A DNA stretch of 64,000 nucleotides, taken from NCBI GenBank assembly GCA_016271365.2, contig JADMNL010000028.1, forward strand, positions 98,177,501-98,241,500. The letters are read 5' to 3'. The notes beneath the pieces are model-generated. The model was not told the origin of the DNA. It did not search any database and was given only the letters and a program-made list of their open reading frames with translations. The translations under genes were made by a program, and so were the position numbers. The stretch comes from Neoceratodus forsteri. Its lineage: Eukaryota; Chordata; Ceratodontiformes; Ceratodontidae. Positions 1-10,589 of this stretch are shown here, one piece after another; the first letter of the stretch is position 1, and each line of letters starts with the position of its first letter.

Positions 1-1046
1 GTCAAGAACTGGGAGGAACTCAAAGGAAGTGCCAGTTTGGTCAGTTGGAGTTCAGTTGAGCTTTGGCAGTGAAGAAGGAAGGAGCCCTGTGCTTTTTCAG
101 TGTGCAGTTTTAGTCAAAACGTGTGTAAGGCCCAGAGTTCGGTCTGCAGCTTGTGTAACAGCTTGTTAGGACTGAATCCGTCCTGAAAAGAATCAAAGGA
201 TCTCTGAAGAGTAGAAACCAGGCTCACCCTGTAGAAGACTGGAAGAATTGCTGAAAATTGCACTCGGTCTGTCAGGAACTGAATCTGCTGTGTGTTCTCC
301 CGGTATTGTGCAGTAATTGCGATCGGGATACAGATGCAGCCTGCCTGGTATAGTACTTTCTTTTATATGGATGTGTGAAGAGGTTTGTGTACCTCAAGTG
401 AGCCCTGCTGACATTGAAGGACCCTATCTTATTTGGAGGTCGTGAGTACTAATTCAGGGTTGCTCCCTGTTGAATTGCCACATTAAATCCAAATGGAATT
501 ACTGTACTGCTGACTGTTTAATTCTCCTTTTCTCTGTGTGAAAGGCCCCTACCAGCTGCCACGGTTTGGACTAGCCACTAGGGCTTGGGTACCCAGGGAC
601 AGTAACTGATAGGGATAGGCCTGTGCACAGAGCCATAGGTAGATTATTAGAGTGATAAGCTAATTAACCTGATTTCCCCTGTCCTTGTTATATCCCCTAA
701 ATAAATCAGAGCTGCTTGTTTCAGCAAAGTTATACTGCCTGAGTATTTGTCTATGTTAAAGTACTGTACTGTGATTGTTGCACTGTATCTCATTTCACAG
801 GAGGTCCCAGTGCGGAACCAGACCTGGGGGTAAGTGTATACTGTGAAGGTAATTCTGATATATTGTGTGGGCCACTAGTGGGAAGAAAGGGGTTGCAGTG
901 TCCCAGAGGGCTGTGACCAAGTTAGTTTAACTATTGCAAACCCTGACCTCTGGGTGGAGGCACCCGCCATTGGATCAGGCCCTCAACCTGTTAGTGGCAA
1001 ATCAGGCGGGGTAGTAGCCCCTGGGATAGCGCCATCTAGGGTTACA
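1..1046 (+). repeat. 5' LTR of copy A, truncated by the window start
   Basis: This matches 8119-9171 of the 3' LTR almost base for base, so roughly the first 560 bases of the LTR lie outside the window. It ends with GGGTTACA just before the primer binding site. An AATAAA polyadenylation signal sits at 700-705. Differences from the 3' LTR are mainly 1-base gains and losses in short homopolymers rather than substitutions. Confidence 0.95.
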
Positions 1047-1049
1047 TCT

Positions 1050-1070
1050 TGGAGGCTCACCGCTGGGATT
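1050..1070 (+). other. Primer binding site, tRNA-Thr-like
   Basis: Three bases after the LTR end, TGGAGGC is followed after a 2-base interruption by ACCGCTGGGATT. This is close to the complement of the 3' end of vertebrate tRNA-Thr (which ends in CCCAGCGG-type T-arm sequence and CCTCCA). Copy B has the same site with a 1-base loss. The tRNA assignment is from recalled tRNA sequences and is an inference. Confidence 0.6.
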
Positions 1071-1099
1071 GTGTCCTCTAGTGGCCATATTTACGAACC

Positions 1100-2640
1100 A
1101 CTGTTAAGAAAAAAGGGTACCCGACAGAAGTGGCTGTGCACCGGCTGGTGGAGGGTGTACTGGGGAGGAGATCGACCCCAAAATGCTATGCTTATCCTGG
1201 ACATCCCCTGGGTATCAATACGGACACTGTGCAGGAGTACTTTCCAAGGTGGAAGGTTTACAAAACCCTGTGGTGGTGGGTCGGCATGCTAATCTGCTCA
1301 CCCACACTTTCCTGGCCCTAGTAGGTTTAAGGATCCCATAGATAGCTCCAAAGTGCCACAGACCATTACCCCAGAGGGAGCCCTCACTGCTTGGAGAGTG
1401 ATAACTAAGGACAGTAAAGACCGGAGGAATCAGCCCCACCACTATCTGAAACTTTTGAGGAGAAATTTGCTGAATGGTTGCTGGGAGAGGAAAACTGTGG
1501 AGGACTTGAAGAAACTATTCTTTCCACCTGGGTGTTCCTCCCCAACACCTCTCCTGCTCCAGTGCCCGTAATGGTGGCTGAACCAATGCAGACTCCTATT
1601 TCTGCACCTGCCATTAGTCACGACTCTTACCGAAGGTTGAGGATCTTCTCTGGCACCCTCCCCACCCCCAAGGGGAGGATGACTGGGAGACCTGGATAGA
1701 CTATGTTGCCCCAAGTGCTAGAATGGCAATGCTCGGAAGGTGAAAGCGAAGAGGGTTAGTGAGAGCCTCCAGGTCCTGCCCTGGCTACCATCCGTGCTAA
1801 CGGGCCAGTAACCCTGAGCGACTGCACAGGCCTATCTTGAGGCCTTGGAGAATGTGTATGGGAGCCCAGATTCTGATGAGGACCTATGGTGGAGAGTAAG
1901 AGATGCACAACAGTACCAAGGGAGTTGTTGTCTGTGTATGTATCTCGGCTGGAAAAATTGTTGCAAGAATGCCTCAGAAAAGGTAGTTTGCCAGCGATTG
2001 AACTGGACCGAACCAGGCTGGACAGGATCCTTAAGTCTGCCCCTTCTCAGAACTGCTGTTGCTTCAGTTACACCTGGCAGATCGACTGGAATCCCCACCC
2101 TCTATGATGAGTTAATGAGAGAAATCGAGGAGTTGAGAAAAGACGACCTCGGGAGGGACCTGCACCAATAGCTGCTGACTCTGACCAGTGACTGAGGGTG
2201 ACCCATCAAGTGAAGTTCAGGGGCAGAGGTTGGCAGTCAATGAGTGCTCTGACAAGGAAAAGATATGTCACAATGGGAGGAACTGTTGAGAGAGATCCGG
2301 AATTCAAAAACAGTCCCTTTATGAAGGCCACGCCTGCAATCTGGGCCTGACCTATATCCGACTGCATCTGCTTATGGGGTGGGGTACCCACCCATGTATC
2401 TCCTGCTGATAACAGCTCCAACTCGATTCCTTGACCATGGAAGTGGAGAAACTGACGAGATGTCTCCAAATGCTTATCACGCCGCCAGACAGAGATGGCA
2501 CCAAGGTTTCCAGTTAGTAATACCCCGCCCTGGCTCCCAGTGTGGCGCCTCGGCCAGCTCAAACTCAGAAAGTATGTTTTGCTATAATTGTGGGAAAGAT
2601 GGGCACATGAAAGGGAATGCCAGTCCCAAAAGACACTGAC
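1100..2640 (+). pseudogene. gag: Gag of copy A, PNMA-like, frameshifted
   Basis: Gag forms the particle that packages element RNA. The N-terminal part (about 1100-1400) has pieces matching the RRM-like start of PNMA proteins, for example NAMLILDIPW, here in a different frame from the following segment. The capsid C-terminal part (about 1820-2130) carries LLSVYVSRLEKLL and a later YDELMREI, both typical of PNMA-like capsids. A zinc knuckle starts at 2580 with CYNCGKDGH; the last Cys is out of frame through a homopolymer base loss. At least four frame changes occur between 1100 and 2640, so no single ORF covers it. PNMA genes are known to descend from Ty3/gypsy Gag. The exact start is not determinable because the frame is broken near the beginning. 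Confidence 0.75.
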
Positions 2641-2739
2641 AAAGTTGCATATAGGCTACAAGGAGAGCTGGAGAAGAAATCAGTGGTTAAGAGGTGCACG
2701 ACATGATCCCAGTGAGGGCACCAAAATGCTAATTCACGT

Positions 2740-3780
2740 CCTTTGTGGCAAGGTCAGTTGCCCAGGCCCCCACTACGCCTCTCAGACTGGTCCAGAATAG
2801 TGGGTCCCTCCATGGAGACCACTGTAAAGGTGAACAGTGTCTACAAGAGCTATATTAGACAGTGGCTCCCAAGTGACAATTATGTTCCAAGATTGGTATC
2901 AGAAGCATTTGTCAGACATACCCTTACAACCATTGAAAGGACTGCATGTATGGGGGTTAAGTGAGAGGCCTACCCCTATTCCGGGTATATCAATTTGGCT
3001 GTCTTTCCCCACCTCCGTGGCTGGAGTGGCGAACAAGTAGAGACCCTAGCCTTAGTGTGTCCCCCACTGGACTGTATGATGGTGTCCCTTTGTTGATTGG
3101 AACAAATGCTCATATGTTCGGAAGGCTGGCACAGTTGTGTTATGAAAAACAGGGGTCAAAGACTAGTAGAGCTTTAAGAGTTCCGGCTTTAATTAAGAAG
3201 GCCTATGAGGCACAGAGAGATGCTGAAAAACAGAACCAGAGGAACCGGTCGGAATTGTATGGAAGAAGGATCCTGAGTCTCGATCCTGGCGCCAAATGCC
3301 CAGTGTACCTTACAGGGAGAGGTCCAGTATCAGAAAGGATGTTAAGAATAAAATATTAATGTTGGATGCACCAGGCGATGGAAAATTGCCAGAGGACTGC
3401 TGGTCAAGCCTAGTATTTTGCCGCTAGAGCCCATGCTTATGCCAGAAGGGTAATGGTCCAAGTTCATAATGTGTCTGAAAGAGACATTCGAGTAAACAGA
3501 GGTTGCATCCTGGCTAATGTGCATTGTGCAGACACTGCAGTGCTACCCAGCAGCAAGAGTTCAAGGAAGAATGACAGAGTAACGCCTGACTTGTTTGATT
3601 TGCGACTCCCGCTGCCAGCTGAATGGAAAGTGAAGATCAGTGAGAAGCTTGCCCAGAGAGACCAGGTGTTTTCTTTAAAGGAATGGTATGTAGGATGCGT
3701 GCAAGGAGCTGAGCACAATATCCGCTGCATGGCGAAAGACCATTTCGTGAGAGGTCTCGACGCCTGGCACCTGCTGACAT
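2740..3780 (+). pseudogene. pol: Aspartic protease and protease-RT linker of copy A
   Basis: The protease cleaves the Gag-Pol polyprotein. Its catalytic loop is visible as LDSGSQ with the Asp-Ser-Gly at 2858-2866, followed by a hydrophobic flap-like segment (LHVWGLS in copy B; the matching region here is 2920-2960). After it lies a linker of about 200 residues (3130-3780) containing VQVHNVSERDIRVNRGCILA. Linkers of this kind are usual between PR and RT in vertebrate Ty3/gypsy elements. Frame changes near 2990, 3360 and 3410 break the reading frame. The role is assigned from the motif and its position between the Gag knuckle and RT. Confidence 0.8.
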
Positions 3781-4610
3781 AGATGATGTGAGACGGCATC
3801 TGCAAGAGATGTTAGCTGCTGGTGTAATACAAGAATCCAGAAGCCCTTATGCTTCCCCATTGTGGTAGTGAGGGAAAAGAATGGAACAGTAAGGATGTGT
3901 GTGGATTATCGCACCTTAAACCGCGGACTATCCTGATCAGTACACAATGCCCGCATTCAGGATGCTTTGGACTGCCTAAGCAGAACAAGTGGTTCTCTGT
4001 GCTGGATCTCCGCAGTGGGTACTATCAGATCCCGATGGCCCCAGAGGACCGTGAAAGACAGCCTTTATCTGTCCGCTTGGCTTCTATGAATTCATGAGGA
4101 TGCCTCAAAGGGATTTCAGGTGCCCCAGCCACTTTTCAACGATTGATGGAGCGTGCAGTGGGGACATGAACTTACTAGAGTGCCTGGTATACCTAGATGA
4201 TGTTATTGTGTTTGGCAGCTCACTGGAGGAACATGAGAGCAGATTATTTAAGGTATTGGACCGACTGGAGGACTTTGTGCCTTAAACTGTCCATTGATAA
4301 GTGTCAATTTTTCAAACATCAGTAAGTATGTGGGACACATAGTATCCACCGAGAATAGAGACCGACCCAAGTAAAGTTGAGGCCTTGACACCTGGCCACA
4401 GCCCAAAATCTAAAGAACTGCAAAGATTCCTGGGATTCTGTGGTTATTATCGGCGCTTCATCAAGGACTATTCAAGAGTGATCCGCCCTTTACTTAACCT
4501 TACTCAAGGGTATCCCCCAACCCACAAAAATACCAAAGTCAGCATCCTCAAGACTGAAAGAGTGTATTTTCATCCGAGTGAAGTATTTGGGGCCCCTGGA
4601 CTCTGATTGT
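3781..4610 (+). pseudogene. pol: Reverse transcriptase domain of copy A, frameshifted
   Basis: The RT copies element RNA into DNA. The region contains the palm segment WFSVLDLRSGYYQIPMAP (about 3990-4040), the catalytic YLDD box at 4190-4201 followed by VIVFGSSLEEHE, and the thumb-like LQRFLGFCGYYRRF at 4421-4462. All are diagnostic of Ty3/gypsy RT. Frame breaks lie near 3890, 3970, 4070, 4115, 4165 and 4280. Several of these breaks (around 4115 and 4165) are shared with copy B, while others are private to this copy. Confidence 0.93.
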
Positions 4611-5100
4611 GAGACTGCTTTTCATGAGATCATATATCAACTTACCCATGCTCCAGTGCTGGCCTATGCCGATCAGAAAACCTTACGTCCTGCACACTGA
4701 TGCTAGCTTGCAAGGGTTGGGGCTGTGTTGTACCAAGAGCACGAGAATGGCCTGAGACCAGTGGCCTTTGCCAGTAGAAGCCTGACCCCATCCGAAAAGA
4801 ACTATCCTGTACATAAGTTAGAGTTCCTAGCTTTGAAGTGGGCTATTGTTGACCAATTCCATGAGTACTTGATGGGGCTAAAATACTAGTAAAACTGACA
4901 ATAATCCTTTGACCTATGTGCAGACCTCAGCTAAGTTGGATGCCACTGGCCATAGGTGGCTTTCTGCATTATCTACATATGACTATGCTCTCGAATACCG
5001 AGCAGGTCTGAACCACATAGATGCTGATGCTCTCCCCGGAGGCCTGTTCCCCAGAATGATTGGGTCCGACTGGCAGAACCTGACATTCGGCACTCTGCCG
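4611..5100 (+). pseudogene. pol: RNase H domain of copy A
   Basis: RNase H removes RNA from the RNA-DNA hybrid. The stretch has the LHTDASLQGLG active-site strand near 4690-4720, then PVAFASRSLTPSEKNYP (about 4759-4810), and ends with YRAGLNHIDADAL (4999-5037), all typical of Ty3/gypsy RNase H directly after RT. A shared frame break occurs at an A-run near 4895 in both copies, and a private one near 4873. Confidence 0.88.
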
Positions 5101-5429
5101 GAAGTTTGACAGGGAGGAACAAATGTCCCACGGACGCAGTGGACTGCATAGTGGATTGCTAGGAGCCTCTGAGAATTGCATACCTGCTGCTTGTTGCCAC
5201 TTTTCTGCAATAGACATTGGTGCACTGCCTCAGCTGGACAATGACAGTATTCGGAGGCTCAATCCCGCGATCCCATGATCAAAGCAGCTTTGAAGCCCTC
5301 TATGCAGGAAAAGATGTGTCCAAATTACGCTCCACTGATTTGAGAACTGCACTGTTATACAAAGAAGGTCCTAAGTTGAAACTGATCAATAAACTGTTAT
5401 ACAGAGAAACAGTAGACAGAGGGGACAAG

Positions 5430-6518
5430 TAGACAAACAACAACTAGTGCTGCCCACTGCCTTTCGAGACTCAGTTTTGAGGTCCTTGCACAACCACATG
5501 GGGCACCTTGGTATAGACAGAACACTTGACTTGGTGAGATCCAGATTCTATTGGCCTAAGATGGGGCTGATGTGGAGCAACACATTCGAACTTGTAGTCG
5601 CTGCTTACAGAGGAAAGCTTTGCCCCAGAGGGCTGCCCCCTTGTTAACATAACCACCAGTGCACCCATGGAGCTGGTCTGTATTGATTTTCTAAGTTTGG
5701 AGTCAGATCAAAGAAATATCAGTAATGTGGTGGTCACTGACCATTTCACGAGATATGCCCAAGCTTTCCCCACCAAAGACCAGAAAGCATCCACTGTAGC
5801 CAAAGTACTTGTAGAAAACTTTTTGTTCACTAGGGCTCCACAAAGAATCCATTCTGATCAAGGAGAGACTTTGAGAGTCGTCTGATCAAAGAGATGCTTT
5901 CTCTGTGGGAGTGCGAAAGTCCAGAACCACTCCTTACCACCCCAGGGGACCCACAGCCTGAACGTTTCAACCGCACTTTGCTAGATATGCTAGGCACCCT
6001 GCACCCAAAGGACAAGCCTAGATGGAGCCAACAAATTAGCACCCTGGTACATGCTTATAACTGCACCAAAGTGATGCCACTGGATTCTCCCCTACCGCCT
6101 GATGTTTGGAAGAGAAGCTCGACTACCAGTAGATGTGTGTTTGGGGTCTCTCCTGATGGGGTTCAAGCTGACAACTATTTACAGTATGTGCAAAAGTTAA
6201 AGGCCCAGCTAACTCATGCGTACCAACTGGCTCAAACCATGGCTGCCAAAGAAATCTGGCCAACAAAGAAAGGTATGATAAAAGGTGAAAGCACAGGAAC
6301 TCCAGGAGGGAGATCGGGTATTGCTAAGAAATCTGGGACTGCATGGCAAGCACAAGATTGCTGACAGATGGCACCATCTCCCTCACATTGTAGTGGGCAA
6401 ACTAGATGATCTGCCAGTGTACAAAGTAAGGCCTGAGAATAATTCAAAAGATGTAAAAACAATGCATAGAAATCATTTACTGCCCATTGGACAAATCTTA
6501 ATTGAGTCTGAGCCCTAG
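5430..6518 (+). pseudogene. pol: Integrase of copy A, frameshifted
   Basis: Integrase inserts the cDNA into chromosomal DNA. The HHCC zinc domain begins with LHNHMGHLGIDRTLDLV (about 5487-5540). The catalytic core shows CIDFLS (Asp at 5685), HSDQG (Asp near 5856) and PERFNRTLLDML (Glu near 5960), giving the D,D-35-E order. A C-terminal GPY/F-like module (RWHHLPHIVVGKLDDLPVYKV region, 6365-6430) follows. Frame changes near 5575, 5830, 5880, 5940 and 6110 disrupt it. Its position downstream of RNase H is the normal Ty3/gypsy order, in contrast to the Gmr1-like element elsewhere in the window. Confidence 0.92.
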
Positions 6519-7250
6519 AAGATGCCCCTCTGGACCAGTGACTAGAGCTGCTGCTAAGAAAAGATCAAGAAAGTCTGCACCTACAGAAGCAAAGTTAAAG
6601 TGTTCCCCTCCACAAGTCCCAGTTGAGCATGACTGTCAGTCCATATCGGAAGAAAGTGAGAGTGACTTTGAATACTATCCTTCTTACGAACTGAGTCAAT
6701 TGTTTGGGCAATCCCTAGTCAATACTGGAGACAAAGCTGGGCCTTCTGGACTGTCTAAGCCCCAGCTTCATCCCTGGAGCCAATGCTCCCAGAAAGTGAA
6801 GTGCAAAGCATCAGATCAGATGAAATGGAATCATTGTGCATGGTTGAACTGTTTGAGCTTTCAGGGAGAAAATGATAAATTGGGGCAGACTGGTGATACA
6901 CCCGAACAAGAAGAGTATTTTGAGTGCCCTGACAGTCCACTGCCAGTGTCCGAAAGCTCTCCATGCGAGCCAAATGTTGTGGACTCAGAAACTGTAACTC
7001 CTGGAGCTGAAAGTGCCCCAGGTTCTAGCCTCTCTACCCCATGGAGACTCCCCTGACAAGTGAGGACAATGCTGAAAATGAGGCTCAGAGTGCAGAGACT
7101 ATAACAGTTCCCCTAGAAAGACTGGTCGAGCTGTAAAGCCTGTGGTGCACCTCAGTTATGATTCACTTGGGAGGCCTGTGGACTTGCCTCTCAATGTTGT
7201 CCATAAAGGAGTGTATGTGTCCCGAGCTCATTGCCCAAACTGAGCATCAG
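6502..7250 (+). pseudogene. Pol C-terminal tail of copy A, acidic and Ser-rich
   Basis: Directly after integrase a 184-residue open stretch (6502-7056) starts with a basic segment (AAAKKRSRKS), then turns acidic and Ser/Pro-rich. It continues in another frame to a short terminal segment near 7130-7220 (TGRAVKPVV). I see no envelope features: no signal peptide, no furin site and no membrane span. It is most simply the disordered tail of Pol, or a small extra ORF. Copy B has the same region at 62650-63380 with its own frame breaks. Confidence 0.55.
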
Positions 7251-7550
7251 TGCTAACTCCAAGTTACTTGTGTTGCCCTCTAGTATGGTGCCCTTGCCCC
7301 ATCCAGCCCAAGGTAACTGATAGGAAGGCCCCTCTCTTCAGGTTTCATGTACAAGAGGTAATAACTTGAGTTATGGTACAATGTGTATGTAATACTGTGT
7401 AAAGAGTGACGTACTGCAATGTTTCAGAAATGTGTTCTTGGTAAAATGATATATTGACTGATGATTACGTAATGCGACCTAATGCAAATGTATATGGTTG
7501 CAGTTGAAACTTATGGGGTACTTGCTTGGCGGACGTCAAGCTTTCCCAAA

Positions 7551-7560
7551 CCAGGAAGGG
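7551..7560 (+). other. Polypurine tract of copy A
   Basis: CAGGAAGGG lies directly before the 3' LTR start TGTAACCC. This is the expected site of plus-strand priming. Copy B has the same tract with one G fewer. Confidence 0.8.
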
Positions 7561-9171
7561 TGTAACCCCCTGCAAATGGGGTTCCAAAAGACTTCCAGGA
7601 GCTTGCTTGAATGCTCCAAGCCTGAATGGTGTTTGGCATTTAAGCCATTTATCAGTGAGTGTTTTAGAGCCTCTGGTACTGTCTCTTTAAGAGCTGTCTG
7701 CTTGCAGACATAATTAGTTTGTATGGGGGACTGTGTGCTTCTCTGAGTACCACTCGAGCTGCTGCCAATTCACTTCATTTTGCAGTCACTAGGAGTGCAA
7801 AGGAACCTATCTGAAAGATGTAACTGTTTGCCAGAAATTATTTAGAGTAATAATGAAATTACAGTTTGTCTAACCTGCTTTCTTTGCAGTCAGAACTGTG
7901 TCTGCTAGTTCCCATTCTAGTTTTGAACTGCTGAACTGGACCAATCAGTGTGGGTAAGCTAGCTCTAAAATGATGCCTTGGACGAATCAGAACTTGGACT
8001 CATAATCTGAGCCAGCCACAAGAGGATTGTATGGGCAGTGACTCTGGGAGATGTAGTTTAGACTTCAGTGCCTTTTTGGACCAACAGCAGCAGTCTATTG
8101 TGAGTGACAGCCAATCCAGTCAAGAACTGGGAGGAACTCAAAGGAAGTGCCCGGTTCTGTCAGTTGGAGTTCAGTTGAGCTTTGGCAGTGAAGAAGGAAG
8201 GAGCCCTGTGCTTTTTCAGTGTGCAGTTTTAGTCAAAAACGTGTGTAAGGCCCAGAGTTCCGGTCTGCAGCTTGTGTAACAGCTTGTTAGGACTGAATCC
8301 GTCCTGTGAAAAGAATCAAAGGATCTCTGAAGAGTAGAAACCAGGCTCACCCTGAGAAGACTGGAAGAATTGCTGAAAATTGCACTCGGTCTGTCAGGAA
8401 CTGAATCTGCTGTGTGTTCTCCGGGTATTGTGCAGTAATTGCGATCGGGATACAGATGCAGCCTGCCTGGTATAGTACTTTCTTTTATATGGATGTGTGA
8501 AGAGGTTTGTGTACCTCAAGTGAGCCCTGCTGACATTGAAGGACCCTATCTTATTTGGAGGTCGTGAGTACTAATTCAGGGTTGCTCCTGTTGAATTGCC
8601 ACATTAAATCCAAATGGAATTACTGTACTGCTGACTGTTTAATTCTCCTTTTCTCTGTGTGAAAGGGCCCTACCAGCTGCCACGGTTTGGACTAGCCACT
8701 AGGGCTTGGGTACCCAGGGACAGTAACTGATAGGGATAGGCCTGTGCACAGAGCCATAAGTAGATTATTAGAGTGATAAGCTAATTAACCTGATTTCCCC
8801 TGTCCTTGTTATATCCCCCTAAATAAATCAGAGCTGCTTGTTTCAGCAAAGTTATACTGCCTGAGGTATTTGTCTATGTTAAAGTACTGTACTGTGATTG
8901 TTGCACTGTATCTCATTTCACAGGAGGTCCCAGTGCGGAACCAGACCTGGGGTAAGTGTATACTGTGAAGGTAATTCTGATATATTGTGTGGGCCACTAG
9001 TGGGAAGAAAGGGGGTTGCAGTGTCCCAGAGGGCTGTGACCAAGTTAGTTTAACTATTGCAAACCCTGACCTCTGGGTGGAGGCACCCGCCATGGATCCA
9101 GGCCCCTCAACCTGTTAGTGGCAAATCAGGCAGGGGTAGTAGCCCCTGGGATAGCGCCATCTAGGGTTACA
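7561..9171 (+). repeat. 3' LTR of copy A (1611 bp)
   Basis: It starts TGTAACCC and ends GGGTTACA. Length matches the copy B 5' LTR (1612 bp). An AATAAA signal is at 8822-8827, and a weak TATA-like TTTTATAT lies about 335 bases upstream. Bases after the end (GTTGA at 9172-9176) would be the right-hand target duplication; the left one is outside the window. Short ORFs seen within it on either strand have no protein-family character. Confidence 0.95.
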
Positions 9172-9284
9172 GTTGAAAATCTGGAGTGAAAATATTGAAA
9201 ATTTGCAAACTTACGAGCCTGCATAGGAACTGCATAGCATAGCGGCTAAGTAAAACAGTCATTTTTGGAATTTTTGCAAATTTT

Positions 9285-9438
9285 CAACATGGGGTTTGGG
9301 ACCCTTCTCATGAATGATGTCACTGTCATGGCATTATTCAGGCCTGAAGGGTGATTTCGCACAGTGACTGCGGCCCTTGCTGAACCGAACTCTGCCATGA
9401 CAGTGACATCATTCATGAGAAGGTCCCAAACCATGTTG
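9285..9438. repeat. Long inverted repeat (hairpin) within composite repeat
   Basis: Arms of about 48 bases (9285-9334 and 9391-9438) read the same on opposite strands, beginning CAACATG and containing CTCATGAATGATGTCACTGT, around a loop of about 56 bases. The matching place in copy 2 (30067-30225) keeps a weaker hairpin. Confidence 0.85.
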
Positions 9439-9594
9439 AAAATGGTAAATCAAAAAAATGCCTGAGATATGCAATAAGTTGAAAACCCCCATCTAGACCA
9501 TTATACAGCTTACCGGCATTTCCTCAGTTCGCGGTCAGCTTTGAAGAGTGCAGACGTGTTCCGGTCCACGAAGATCGTCATGCGAGCTCCGGAG

Positions 9595-9700
9595 GTAAGT
9601 ATGGGGTGAGGAGGGGTGTGGGGAGGCGGGGTGCGCCAGTGGGTGGAGTGCGGGTTGTGGGAGGGGCCAGGAGACTACGTGGGACCGTTTTCCTTTACAG
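9595..9700 (+). other. Splice-like signals in composite repeat
   Basis: A consensus 5' splice site (GGAG then GTAAGT) at 9595 is followed 100 bases later by a pyrimidine tract and CAG (TTTTCCTTTACAG, ending 9700). Copy 2 keeps the same pair at 30385 and 30487. This would make a 106-base mini-intron. Whether it is ever spliced cannot be seen from DNA. Confidence 0.4.
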
Positions 9701-10205
9701 GTGTTATTTTACTTTACAATGGCGACTGCGGGGCGTTTGCCATGCTGGTGGGCTCCCAGGATGGCACAAGGAGCAGTTGGGGGCCTTCAGCCGACAGAGT
9801 TGGGCACCCGTTGGCAAGTTTGGAATTGCCACGCTGGGTGGGCTCCCAGCGTGGCACCCACTACTGGATGGGGTGAGGACAGTGGAGCCGGCGGGAGTTG
9901 GGCACCCCATCAGCTATACAGTGTGTGTGTGCATGCATGCGGGGCGTGCTGCGCCTGCGTGCGTGTGTGTGTGTGGGGAGCTGCGCGAGCAGGCGATATC
10001 TTATCGCTGCTCACTCAAGCGTAGCTCCCCTTTGAACTGTATGCCACTGCATTTTGGAGCTTGTCATAAACAGCTCCAGAAAGCCCTACTACAGGGGCCA
10101 CGCCTGCCAACACACTGACTGAATTGGAGGAGGGGTGACACACCTCCGAAAACTCTGATGATGGCACTATGTTTCTTGCACATGTGCAAGCAAACATAAA
10201 ATGGG

Positions 10206-10589
10206 CTTGAAAAATAAAGTATGCTGATTGGCTGAAAGCCATGGTTAGGCATGCATTTATTTTTCACTAGTGCCTAGTTCAAAACAAGTGCCAGTTCAGG
10301 GTACCACATTACTTAGTGTATCATTTGGGCACCACAAACTACTTGCTTAGCGATGAGAAAGACCAATCAGAATTTCTCTTAGTGACTGAGTGACCACCCA
10401 GCATTGCACCTCAGTTGCAGCAACTTGTAACTCAAAGAGCAAATATTCAGCGATGAATGGATATCTGCTCTTTAAGTTCTCTTCTATCTTTGTTGTTGCA
10501 CTGAAATTCCATAAACACAGTGGTACTGCTTGAGCTGTAAAGTAGCTGCATATCTTCCCTCTCCCTTGGCAAAAAAGGCAAGCCTCAAC
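10206..10589. other. Unassigned DNA
   Basis: I see no gene, repeat partner in the window or strong signal here. The short ORFs on either strand lack recognisable motifs. Confidence 0.6.

Larger units (their letters stand above)
1..9171 (+). mobile_element. Ty3/gypsy LTR retrotransposon, copy A (5' end cut by window)
   Basis: Direct repeats (1-1046 and 7561-9171) flank a 6.5 kb internal region that reads, in order, Gag with a zinc knuckle, aspartic protease, reverse transcriptase, RNase H and integrase on the plus strand. That is the standard Ty3/gypsy order. The LTR begins TGTAACCC and ends GGGTTACA, a perfect 8-bp terminal inverted repeat. A tRNA-Thr-like primer binding site follows the 5' LTR and a purine tract precedes the 3' LTR. 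Reading frames are broken by many single-base indels, so as written the copy cannot make a full Gag-Pol. Copy B at 55566-64000 is the same family in the same orientation. The element ends inside the composite repeat at 9172, so it inserted into that repeat. Confidence 0.95.
9172..10205 (+). repeat. Composite interspersed repeat, copy 1 (3' part)
   Basis: The stretch matches 29940-31113 on the plus strand and parts of 43574-44500 on the minus strand. It begins with a unit starting TTGAAAATCTGGAGTGAAAA, passes through a large hairpin (9285-9438), then a GC-rich block with a consensus splice donor (9595) and acceptor (9699-9700), then G-rich sequence. It ends with TTGCACATGTGCAAGCAAACATAA-type sequence shared at the 3' end of all three copies. 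The 5' part is missing because copy A inserted here. No transposase is visible; it is probably a non-autonomous element, class unknown. Confidence 0.75.

Noticed and set aside
6502..7056. Envelope gene after integrase
   Set aside because: No signal peptide, cleavage site or membrane span; it is acidic and low in complexity, as expected of a Pol tail.
8809..9093. 94-residue minus-strand ORF in the LTR (also at 56790-57050)
   Set aside because: It recurs only because the LTR is repeated, differs in frame between copies and has no motif.
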